Source: Phytoactinopolyspora halophila
GTDB taxonomy: Bacteria; Actinomycetota; Actinomycetes; Jiangellales; Jiangellaceae
Length of the DNA stretch: 64,000 nt
Assembly (NCBI RefSeq): GCF_003287285.1
Contig: NZ_QMIG01000007.1
Coordinates: 1-64,000 of the forward strand
Reading direction: 5' to 3'
Of this stretch, positions 34,587 to 42,189 are shown piece after piece (positions within the stretch are counted from its first letter, which is position 1; every line of letters begins with the position of its first letter). A model generated the notes under the pieces. The model was given only the letters and a program-made list of their open reading frames with translations, made no database searches and was not told the DNA's origin. The translations under genes were made by a program, and so were the position numbers.

Positions 34587-35483
34587 TCACCTCCGGCTCC
34601 CGACGAAGGCCGCCACCGCCGTGGCCGCCACCGTGGCCGCCGCCGCTGCGGCGTGCTTCCACATGGACGGCAGATCCCGCGTCGTCACGATCGGGTCAGG
34701 GGGCAGGCCATAGACCTCGGGCTCGTCGAGCAGGAGGAAGAAGCAACCGTCGCCACCTACGCCATCGCCGGGATCTGCACCGTAGAGCTGCGCCTCGTCG
34801 ATGCCCGCCGCCCGCAGCTCCTCGACCCGCTGCTGGCCACGCTCGCGCAGCTCCTCGACCGGGCCGAACTGGATGGAATCTGTCGGGCACGCCTTGGCGC
34901 ACGCCGGCTCCATCCCGTCCGACAGCCGGTCGTAGCACAGGGTGCATTTCCACGCCCGCCCGTCTCCCGGCCGGACGTCCAGCACCCCATAGGGGCACGC
35001 CGGCACGCAGTACCCGCAGCCGTTGCAGATGTCTTCCTGAACGACGACGGTGCCGTACTCGGTGCGAAACAGCGAGCCGGTGGGACAGACGTCCAGGCAT
35101 GCGGCGTGCGTGCAGTGCTTGCAGACATCAGACATCATCAGCCAGCGCAGGTCCTGGTCCGGCTGCTCCGCCTCCTGCCCGCCGGGCGGGCCCATGGCGG
35201 GCATGCCGAGGTCGACGAGCTCGCGGCGCGGCTTCGCCTGCTCGACGAACGCCACGTGCCGCCACGTGTTGGCGCCCAGGTCGCCGGTGTTGTCGTACGA
35301 CGTGCCGAGCAGGTCCAGCTCGGTGCCCGGGACGCCGTTCCACTCCTTGCAGGCCACCTCGCATGCCTTGCAGCCGATACAGACGCTGGTGTCGGTCAGG
35401 AATCCCATGCGGGGCGGGTGATCCGGTTCGTATCCGGCCTGCTGGGCCACGTCGTCGACCGGCCCGTACAGCTGGTTGCTCAT
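34587..35483 (-). CDS. Formate dehydrogenase iron-sulfur (beta) subunit
   Basis: The 298-residue protein has four cysteine clusters for 4Fe-4S centres: CIGCKACEVAC (about 35-45), CKHCTHAACLDVCP, CNGCGYCVPACPYG and CTLCYDRL followed by CAKACP. These wires carry electrons from the molybdopterin/tungstopterin subunit to the membrane partner. The C-terminus ends in an Ala-rich hydrophobic segment (about 275-295) that could anchor it. Its start overlaps the fdhA stop by four bases. Confidence 0.93.
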   Translation of the reverse strand: MSNQLYGPVDDVAQQAGYEPDHPPRMGFLTDTSVCIGCKACEVACKEWNGVPGTELDLLGTSYDNTGDLGANTWRHVAFVEQAKPRRELVDLGMPAMGPPGGQEAEQPDQDLRWLMMSDVCKHCTHAACLDVCPTGSLFRTEYGTVVVQEDICNGCGYCVPACPYGVLDVRPGDGRAWKCTLCYDRLSDGMEPACAKACPTDSIQFGPVEELRERGQQRVEELRAAGIDEAQLYGADPGDGVGGDGCFFLLLDEPEVYGLPPDPIVTTRDLPSMWKHAAAAAATVAATAVAAFVGSRR

Positions 35484-38400
35484 TCGCTCGCCGTCCCTTC
35501 CGTGCCGACCCGTCCGGTGGTGATGCCGGTGTCCTCGGTAATACCCGCACGTGCCCGGTAGTCCCGGACCAGCTCCTCGAGGTCCGGCCCGCGTGGCCTC
35601 CGGCCGGGAAGGACGTCACACGTGGCCGCCTTCGACTCCTGGATGTGCACGTTCGGATCCAGCGCTGCGGAGAGCAGCTCGTTGCCCGCGTCGCCGGTGG
35701 ACAGCCCGTTGGGCCCCCAGTGATAGGGGATGCCCACCTGGTGCACGGTCCGGTCCTGTACCTGGACCGCCCGCATCCGGTCGGTCACCAGCACCCGTGC
35801 CTCGACGGCGGTACGAGCGGTGATGATCGTCGCCCAGCCACCGTGTTCCAGGCCCCGTTGCGCCGCCAGTTCCGGTGACACCTCGCAGAAGAAGGCGGGC
35901 TGCAGCTCGGACAGGTAGGGCAGGAACCGGCTCATGCCACCGGCGGTGTGGTGCTCGGTCAGCCGGTACGTGGTGAACACGTACGGGAACACGTCGACGC
36001 CACGCTCCGTGGGCATCGGGTGGTAGCGGTTGGCCGGGTGCCTGTACACGTGCCGGACCGGGTTGACCTGCTGTCCGTAGATCAGGTTGGTGAACGGCGA
36101 CTCCTGTGGCTCGTAGTGGGTGGGCAGTGGCCCATCCAGCAGGCCCGTGGGAACGTAAAGCCAGGCCTTCCCGTCGGTCTGCATGACGAACGCATCCGTC
36201 CCGGACAGCGCGTCCTGCGCCCGGGCATTCGGCTCCGGCTCGTAGTCCGGCGGCTTCGTCACCTCGAAATCCGGGACGTCGTGTCCCGTCCAGCGCTCCT
36301 CCGTGGCGTCCCACCAGACGTAGGCCTTGCGCGCGCTCCACGGCCGCCCGTCGGCGTCGGCCGACGCGCGGTTGTAGAGGATGCGGCGGTTGGCCGGCCA
36401 CGACCACGCCCACTCCGGAGCCACCCAGGACTGCTCCGAACCGGGCTTGCGCCGGGCCGGCTGGTTCACCTCGTCCGTGAAGCAGCCGCAGTAGATCCAG
36501 CAGCCGCAGGCCGTCGAGCCGTCGTCGGCGAGCTCGGTGAAGGCCGAGAGCGCCGAACTGTCCGGCCCGACCCCGTTGATCTCGCGCAGTACCGCCTCGG
36601 CGCTCGGTTCGCCCACCTCTCCTTCGGTCGGGTATTCCCAGGTGAGGTCCAGTACAGGGCGGTCGCGGGGGTCCGTGGAGCCGGCCAGCTTCTCCCGGAT
36701 CCGCCGGCCGAGGTGGTAGTAGAACCACAGGTCGCTGCGCTGGTCACCCTGTGGCTCGACGGCCTTGTGGTGCCATTGCAGCAGCCGCTGGGTGTTGGTG
36801 AAGGTGCCGTCCTTCTCCGTGTGCGACGCGGCCGGGAGGAAGAACACCTCGGTAGGTATCTGCTCGGTGACCAGCTCTCCGGTCTCAAGCTCGGGCGCGT
36901 TGTTCCAGAACGTCGCCGTCTCGATCATCTGCAAGTCCCGGACCACCAGCCATTCGAGATTGGCCAGTCCCAGCCGTTGCAGCCTGGAGTTGGCAGAGCC
37001 GACTGCCGGGTTCTCGCCGATGACGAAATAGCCCTTCACGTCTCCGGCGATCTGGTCGAGCACCGTGCGATAGGTGCCGTGGTCTCCGCTCAGCCTCGGC
37101 AGGTAGCCGAAACAGAAGTCGTTGTCTTCGGTGGCCGCGTCTCCCCACCAGGCCTTGAGCAGGCTGACGGCGTACGCCTTCATGTTGCCCCAGAATCCGG
37201 TTGCCCCGGCATCGTCCTCGACGAAGGAGTCCAGGTTCTCGTCGTGGTGCGCGTGCGGCATCGGGATGTAGCCGGGGAGCAGGTTGAACAGCGTGGGGAT
37301 GTCTGTCGACCCCTGGATGGACGCGTGACCGCGCAGGGCCAGGATCCCACCGCCGGGACGGCCGACATTGCCGAGCAGCAGTTGCAGGATGGCGGCGGTG
37401 CGGATGTATTGCACCCCCACGGTGTGCTGTGTCCAACCCACCGAGTAGACCCACGCGGTTGTCCGGTCCCTACCCGAACTGCTGGTCACGGCCTCGGCGA
37501 CCTTCCGGAACATCTCCTGGGGGATGCCGCAGACCCGTTCCACCATCTCCGGCGTGTACCGAGCGTAGTGCCGTTTGAGGATCTGGTACACGCAGCGGCT
37601 GTCCTGCAGGGTGCGGTCCTGATGCGGCTTGGCAGAGACGGCTGGCCCGCCGGCGCCGGCCCGCTCCGGCGACGCGGCCAGCGAGGCGGAACCCGCGTGG
37701 CCATCCTTCGGCATGTCCCGGTGCCCGGCTGCGGCGGCGGCCGTCGCGTCCGCGTACGCCCAGCTCACCGGATCGTAGGAGCCGGTTTCCGGATCGTAGC
37801 CGGAGAACAGGCCGTCGAGGTCTTCGGTGTCGCGGAACCGCTCGTCGACGATGGCCGCGGCGTTCGTGTACTCCAGGACGTAGTCACGGAAATCGAGCTC
37901 GTTCTGCAGCACGTAGTTCACCAGCCCGCCGAGGAAGGCGATGTCGGTACCGGCACGCAGCGGCACGTGCGCGTCGGCGAGCGCGCTGGTCCGGGTGAAC
38001 CGCGGGTCCACGTGGAAGACCGCCGCTCCGCGCTGCTTCGCCTCCATCACCCACTGGAAACCCACGGGATGGCACTCGGCCATGTTGGACCCCTGGATGA
38101 CGATGCAGTCGGCATTCTGCAGGTCCTGCTGAAAGGTCGTGGCGCCGCCGCGCCCGAACGAGGTCCCCAGACCGGGGACGGTGGAGGAGTGTCAAATGCG
38201 GGCCTGGTTCTCGATCTGGATCGCGCCCAGGGCCGTGTACAGCTTCTTGATGAGGTAGTTCTCCTCGTTGTCGAGGGTCGCCCCGCCGAGATGTGAGATC
38301 CCCATCGTGCGGTTGAGATACCTGCCCTCCTCGTCGGTGTCCTGCCACGTGCGCCGGCGAGTGTCGATGACCCGATCCGCGATCATGTCGAGCGCCGTGT

Positions 38401-38761
38401 CCAGGTCGAGTTCCTCCCACTGGGTGCCGTACGGCCGGCGATAGTGGACCGTGGTGACCCGAGACGGCGAGTTGACCAGCTGTTCGCTGGCCGCACCTTT
38501 GGGGCACAGCCGCCCGCGCGAGATCGGGCTGTCCGGGTCGCCCTCGATCTGGGTGACCTCACCGTTTCGGACATAGACGTCCTGGCCACATCCCACGGCG
38601 CAGTACGGGCAGATCGACTTGACGACGCGGTCGGCGTCGCTGGTGCGTGGCGTCCGTTCGGCCGAGCGCGCGGACTGGCTCGCGGCGCCCCGCCCCAGCG
38701 GATCAGCACTCGTGAGCTGCCGGTACACCGGCCAGCGGTCGAGCCACTTCTTCAGACCCAT
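35480..38761 (-). CDS. Selenocysteine-containing formate dehydrogenase alpha subunit
   Basis: The frame is interrupted by one TGA (complement of 38192-38194), which is read as selenocysteine at residue 190, giving 1093 residues. The evidence is the context NQARI-Sec-HSSTVPG, which matches the catalytic Sec of bacterial formate dehydrogenases, plus the SECIS hairpin and the neighbouring sel genes. The N-terminal 4Fe-4S site is CPYCAVGC with a later Cys in RGRLCPKG. Molybdopterin-guanine-dinucleotide domains follow (ADCIVIQGSNMAECHPVGF, FHVDPRFTRTS), with a C-terminal dinucleotide-binding domain. No twin-arginine signal is seen at the N-terminus (MGLKKWLDRWPVYRQL), so a cytoplasmic active site is likely. 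It is not a frameshifted pseudogene. Confidence 0.95.
38163..38194 (-). promoter_or_regulatory. Bacterial SECIS element with its UGA codon
   Basis: On the minus strand the TGA at 38194-38192 is followed by 18 bases and then the loop GGTCT. The stem is GTCCCC (38179-38174) paired with GGGGAC (38168-38163), six perfect pairs. From memory, the E. coli fdhF SECIS has the same GGUCU loop at the same distance, and SelB contacts the G-U of that loop. The element is inside the coding sequence, as in other bacteria. Confidence 0.9.
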
Positions 38762-38873
38762 GGTCTGCCACCCCCGGGCGCATCGTCGGTCACCACACGG
38801 TCGGTCACGCGCCGGTGATCTCCCGGCAGATCGTCCCCGATCGGTGACCGGGAGATACCCACGTACTCACCGG

Positions 38874-38904
38874 TATAACTCCTCGACGAGCCTCTAGACT
38901 AGAG
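38874..38904 (+). promoter_or_regulatory. -10 box and CTCTAG dyad before the GntR-fusion gene
   Basis: TATAAC at 38874-38879 is a -10-like box. Downstream, CTCTAG (38892-38897) faces CTAGAG (38899-38904) around one base, close to the expected transcript start. GntR/HutC proteins often bind short dyads with a TCTAGA-like centre, so this may be an autoregulatory operator. It could also influence fdhA, which diverges from here. Confidence 0.5.
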
Positions 38905-38935
38905 ATGCCGCACGACACACCGGAGGCTGCGTCAC

Positions 38936-40402
38936 ATGTCGATCGATCCGGAGCAGCCGATACCCCTGTATTTCCAGCTCAAGACGCTCCTGCTCCAGTC
39001 CATGATCCGGGGTGAGTATGGCCCCGGTGACCGCTTGCCCACCGAGCACGAGCTGTGCGACCTCTACGGGCTCAGCCGCACGCCCGTCAGCCGCGCCCTG
39101 TCCGAGCTCGCCGACGAGGGCGTCGTCCTCCGGCATCGCCGCCGCGGCAGTTTCGTCAATCCCCACTGGGCACCTCGCCGCGGCACGGAACTGCGTGTCG
39201 TCGTACCCGCCGAAGGACCGTGGGAGACGCTCATCCACAAGGCCGTTCCGGACGACCTCACGATCAACGTCGTCACCGTTCCCCGGGCCGATCTGCACCG
39301 AACCCTGACCCGCGCCGTGGCCGAGGCCCAGGCGCCGGATCTGGCCGTGCTCGACTCGGTGTGGATGCCCGAGTTCGCCGCTGCCGGATTCCTCTACGCC
39401 CTCGAAGAGGTCGACGAGGACTGGGTGACGAACGAGTACGAGAGTGACTTCCTCCCACCCCTCATCACTGCCAACCGCTACGCGGGCCGTACCTACTCGG
39501 TATCGCTGAGCGCCGACGTCGCCGGGCTGTGGTATCGACGCTCCGAGCTGCACAAGCTCCGGGTGGGGCCACCGGAATCCTGGGCCGAGCTACGCGGATG
39601 CGGCCACGCGCTACGTGAGCACGGCATCGCTCACCCGCTCGCCCTGCCCGGGGGCTCCCGCGGTGACGAGACGACGACGTGCTGCCTGCTGGCGTTTCTC
39701 GCGTCCAATGGCGTCGAGGTGCTCGGCACGGACGGCGTACTTGTGGATCAACCACGGGTGGTGGAAGCGCTGGAGTACCTGCGCCGCCTCGTCGACGAAG
39801 GTGTCGTTCCGGCCGAGGCGGTGGGCTTCGAGTGGAACCAACCGGTCCGGCTGCTGGCCCGCGGGCAGGCCGGCATGAGCTTCGGCGGCAGCTACGAGGC
39901 CCGGACGCTGGCCGAGAGCATGGGCATCCACGTCGAGGATCTCGGCCAGCGGATCGGTTTCCTTCCGATACCGCCCGGCCCCCAAGGAGCGCCAGCCAGC
40001 CTCGCGGGGACGATGGTGTGCGGGATCTTCCGCCAGACCGCCTACCCGGACCTGGCGCTGCGCCTGCTCCGTCACCTCAGCGCGGCCGAACTGCTGGCAG
40101 AGCTCAGCGTCGCCACGGGATGCATCCCGCCTCGTCGCTCGGCGATCGAGCTCGCGGGATCGCGGGTACCGCTGCTCCCGGACACGGTGAAGGCACTCGA
40201 ACAGGCCGTCATCCGGCCCCGCATTCCGCTGTATCCGCGGGTGTCGGCCCAGCTACAGGTGATGCTGGAGAGCGTGCTGACCGGCCAGGCCACACCGGCC
40301 GGGGCCGTGAGCCGCGTGGCCGAGCTGATCTCCGCCATCACCGGCCTGCCTTCCCACCACCCCTCCCCTTCGCCCTCTCCGCCCCATGATCATGAACACT
40401 AG
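38936..40402 (+). CDS. GntR winged-helix fused to an extracellular-solute-binding-protein fold
   Basis: Residues 1-75 are a HutC-like GntR winged helix (YFQLKTLLLQSMIRGEYGPG, LPTEHELCDLYGLSRTPVSR). Residues about 85-470 have the pattern of family-1 sugar-binding proteins (PDLAVLDSVWMPEFAAAGFLYAL, NRYAGRTYSVSLSADVAGLWYRR, SWAELRGCGHALREHG, GQAGMSFGGSYEA). There is no signal peptide, so the binding domain is intracellular and probably serves as the sugar sensor of the regulator. This differs from the usual UTRA effector domain of HutC proteins. The last four residues, DHEH, are encoded by the 49-bp palindromic element at 40387. No sugar genes are adjacent, so the target is unknown. GGAGG precedes the ATG. 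Confidence 0.85.
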   Translation: MSIDPEQPIPLYFQLKTLLLQSMIRGEYGPGDRLPTEHELCDLYGLSRTPVSRALSELADEGVVLRHRRRGSFVNPHWAPRRGTELRVVVPAEGPWETLIHKAVPDDLTINVVTVPRADLHRTLTRAVAEAQAPDLAVLDSVWMPEFAAAGFLYALEEVDEDWVTNEYESDFLPPLITANRYAGRTYSVSLSADVAGLWYRRSELHKLRVGPPESWAELRGCGHALREHGIAHPLALPGGSRGDETTTCCLLAFLASNGVEVLGTDGVLVDQPRVVEALEYLRRLVDEGVVPAEAVGFEWNQPVRLLARGQAGMSFGGSYEARTLAESMGIHVEDLGQRIGFLPIPPGPQGAPASLAGTMVCGIFRQTAYPDLALRLLRHLSAAELLAELSVATGCIPPRRSAIELAGSRVPLLPDTVKALEQAVIRPRIPLYPRVSAQLQVMLESVLTGQATPAGAVSRVAELISAITGLPSHHPSPSPSPPHDHEH

Positions 40403-40435
40403 GCGACTACATAGGTCGGCTAGTGTTCATGATCA
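40387..40435. repeat. 49-bp palindromic element, copy 1
   Basis: The outer arms of 16 bases (TGATCATGAACACTAG and its complement) enclose a 17-base core, GCGACTACATAGGTCGG. The element spans the convergent gene ends. Its TAG at 40400-40402 stops the GntR fusion, and its last three bases read TGA on the minus strand and stop the oxidoreductase gene. The long stem would act as a terminator in both directions. Copies 2 and 3 are at 59032 and 60539. Confidence 0.9.
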
Positions 40436-41353
40436 GCGGGAGGGGACGAGGACGACCTTGCCGCGTACGTGGCCCGTCTCCACCTCGCGGTGCGCCTTGG
40501 CGGCGTCGTCCAGGCTGAACGCCGCGTGCAGGTGCACCCGGAGCTTGCCCTCCGCATACAGCCGCACCAGTTCCGCCAGCCGCTCGGTGGAACGCTTCAT
40601 CCCCAGGATCCGCACCCCGAGATCGGGCGCGATCTCCTGACCCGCGATGGTGCCGATCCGCTGCAGATCCCCCACCAGATCGATCGATGCCCGCAGCGCA
40701 TCCTCGGTTCCCACCGCATCGAGCGCGGCGTCGACGCCATCCGGCGCGGCCTCGCGTACCCGCTCGACCAGGCCAGCACCGTACGTGACGGGGACCGCAC
40801 CGAGCTCTCGCAGGTATTCGTGGTTGCGCTCGCTGGCCGTCCCGACCACCTCGGCGCCCCACGCCTTCGCGAGCTGGACAGCGGCGGTCCCGACGCCGCC
40901 GGCCGCGGCATGGATCAGCACCGTCTCGCCTGCGGCGACATCCAGCGCCTGCAGCGACGTGTGCGCGGTCTGGCCCGAGGCGCCGATCGCACCGGCCTCC
41001 TCCCACGGCATCCCGGGCGGCTTCGCCACCAGCGCGTCCGCCCTGGCCACCGCATACTGGGTGTGCGCACCGCCGACGGGCCAGCCGATGACTTCTGCAC
41101 CGACGGCCGGTTCCGTGACGCCCTCACCCAGCTCGTCCACCACGCCAGCGAATTCCGAACCGCTGACCTGTGGAAATTTGGCTGGCGCCCAGTCTGCCGT
41201 GTCGCCACGACGCTGCTTGACGTCGAATGGCTGGATACCTGCTGCCTTGACGCGCACTCGCACCTGTCCCGGCTCGGGTACCGGTGGGTCGGACTCGACC
41301 ACCTCGAGCACGTCGGTACCGCCGTACGTGGAGTAGACAACCTCTTGGCTCAC
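40433..41353 (-). CDS. Zinc-independent quinone oxidoreductase-like MDR protein
   Basis: The 306-residue protein is a medium-chain dehydrogenase/reductase. It has GroES-like VPEPGQVRVRVKAAGIQPFDV (about 25-45) and the NADPH site VLIHAAAGGVGTAAVQLAKAWGAEV (about 140-165). The cysteine clusters of zinc alcohol dehydrogenases are absent, so it fits the quinone oxidoreductase group. The start is GTG 41353, since GGAGGTG lies eight bases before it; a TTG start at 41383 is less likely. That Shine-Dalgarno sits inside a 21-bp hairpin (41358-41411). The stop codon is supplied by the 49-bp element. Confidence 0.88.
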   Translation of the reverse strand: MSQEVVYSTYGGTDVLEVVESDPPVPEPGQVRVRVKAAGIQPFDVKQRRGDTADWAPAKFPQVSGSEFAGVVDELGEGVTEPAVGAEVIGWPVGGAHTQYAVARADALVAKPPGMPWEEAGAIGASGQTAHTSLQALDVAAGETVLIHAAAGGVGTAAVQLAKAWGAEVVGTASERNHEYLRELGAVPVTYGAGLVERVREAAPDGVDAALDAVGTEDALRASIDLVGDLQRIGTIAGQEIAPDLGVRILGMKRSTERLAELVRLYAEGKLRVHLHAAFSLDDAAKAHREVETGHVRGKVVLVPSR

Positions 41354-41357
41354 CGTG

Positions 41358-41411
41358 GACTCACCTCCGTTCACCGTGCCCAATCTAGGTCACGGTGAAC
41401 GGAGGTGAGTC
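41358..41411 (-). promoter_or_regulatory. 21-bp perfect hairpin enclosing a Shine-Dalgarno
   Basis: Bases 41358-41378 are the exact inverted complement of 41391-41411, with a 12-base loop. On the minus strand the first arm encodes the last residues of the small gene 41385-41633. The loop holds its stop, and the second arm carries GGAGGTGA, the ribosome binding site of the oxidoreductase gene. In a read-through transcript the binding site would be buried; ribosomes finishing the upstream gene would open the stem. It may therefore couple translation or act as a terminator. Confidence 0.8.
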
Positions 41412-41633
41412 GATCCACACCAGATCCGTCGCTCCCCCGTGGCCGTGGATCTGGATGACTTGTTCGGGTGAGTCGTAGACACTCACGGACGAGATCTCGC
41501 CACAGCACCAGGCCAGGGTCGTGCGTCCCGTGGGGTAGACCGTGCCGTAGGCGATCAGCCCGACCCCCGACACACCGGTGGCATCCTCATGCCGATGTAG
41601 TGCGAATCGCCGCGGTAGATCCTGTGACGTCAT
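41385..41633 (-). CDS. Hypothetical protein (82 residues)
   Basis: The start at 41633 overlaps the preceding stop as ATGA. The small protein has RRFALHRHEDATGVSGVGLIAYG near the N-terminus and VIQIHGHGGATDLVWID near the C-terminus, and no membrane segment. The pattern recalls small phage- or plasmid-associated actinobacterial proteins of unknown role, but I cannot name a family. GC content around it is lower than in neighbouring genes. Confidence 0.6.
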   Translation of the reverse strand: MTSQDLPRRFALHRHEDATGVSGVGLIAYGTVYPTGRTTLAWCCGEISSVSVYDSPEQVIQIHGHGGATDLVWIDSPPFTVT

Positions 41634-41806
41634 TCGTCCCATCCGGCCATCACGGAACTCGCCGTCAACGCAAGGTCGTCTACTTGCGAGCCTCCCGGGC
41701 CGATCTGGACGATGCGGTCACCGTCCCGCTCGATTGGCCTGACCAGCCAGCTGTGATTTTGTGCGTTCCAGGTCAACACGTACTCCGTGTCCCGGCGCAA
41801 CAACAC
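41630..41806 (-). CDS. Hypothetical protein (about 58 residues), start uncertain
   Basis: The frame is open back to 41926 (98 residues). The GTG at 41806 has GGAGAG close before it and gives a compact product that contains LLRRDTEYVLTWNAQN and ends ALTASSVMAGWDE. Its stop overlaps the next start, so the two genes are coupled. I recognise no family. The sequence upstream to 42097 carries no other gene. Confidence 0.5.
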   Translation of the reverse strand: MLLRRDTEYVLTWNAQNHSWLVRPIERDGDRIVQIGPGGSQVDDLALTASSVMAGWDE

Positions 41807-42097
41807 TGTTCTCTCCACCCTTCGATGAGAGATTTCGGCCCCGCCACTTCGATGGTCCTCCTGTCGGTGGCGGACCGCAACGCGAACACACCCAGAGTCA
41901 CATACGTTTCCCCAGGTCACCACCATTCAGGGACGTCCGTGCGGGCAAGATCTACCCGTTTGGCTGCACACGTCTCCTCCAAATGGACGACGGCGCTAGC
42001 TCTCTGCAAGTGCTGAATGTACGGCGCCAGCCGGCCATGGGGTCCCGATACCGGTTGCCGGTTGGTAACAGTTTCGACAATGCCCCTATCTAGGCCC

Positions 42098-42126
42098 TTG
42101 ACTGGAAAAAATTCTCTCGCTAGCTT
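42098..42126 (+). promoter_or_regulatory. Promoter of the oligopeptide-type ABC operon
   Basis: TTGACT (42098-42103) and TAGCTT (42121-42126) are 17 bases apart, in a locally AT-rich stretch (GGAAAAAATT). The expected start is near 42133, giving a leader of about 57 bases to the ATG at 42190. The preceding bases 41807-42097 show CCGGTTGCCGGTTGG near 42053, a possible short direct repeat of CCGGTTG, but no clear operator. Confidence 0.65.
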
Positions 42127-42189
42127 TCCGGACCACTGGTCTACATCTGCCCAGCCCCGCCGATGCCCATGCAACCCGGGAGCCGGATC

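Noticed and set aside
38192-38194. Stop codon splitting fdhA, suggesting a pseudogene or sequencing error
   Set aside because: The TGA has the catalytic Sec context, a SECIS hairpin follows at the right distance, and the whole Sec machinery is adjacent.
35948-38296. 782-codon plus-strand frame opposite fdhA
   Set aside because: It is an antisense shadow; the minus-strand product has iron-sulfur and molybdopterin motifs and the Sec site.
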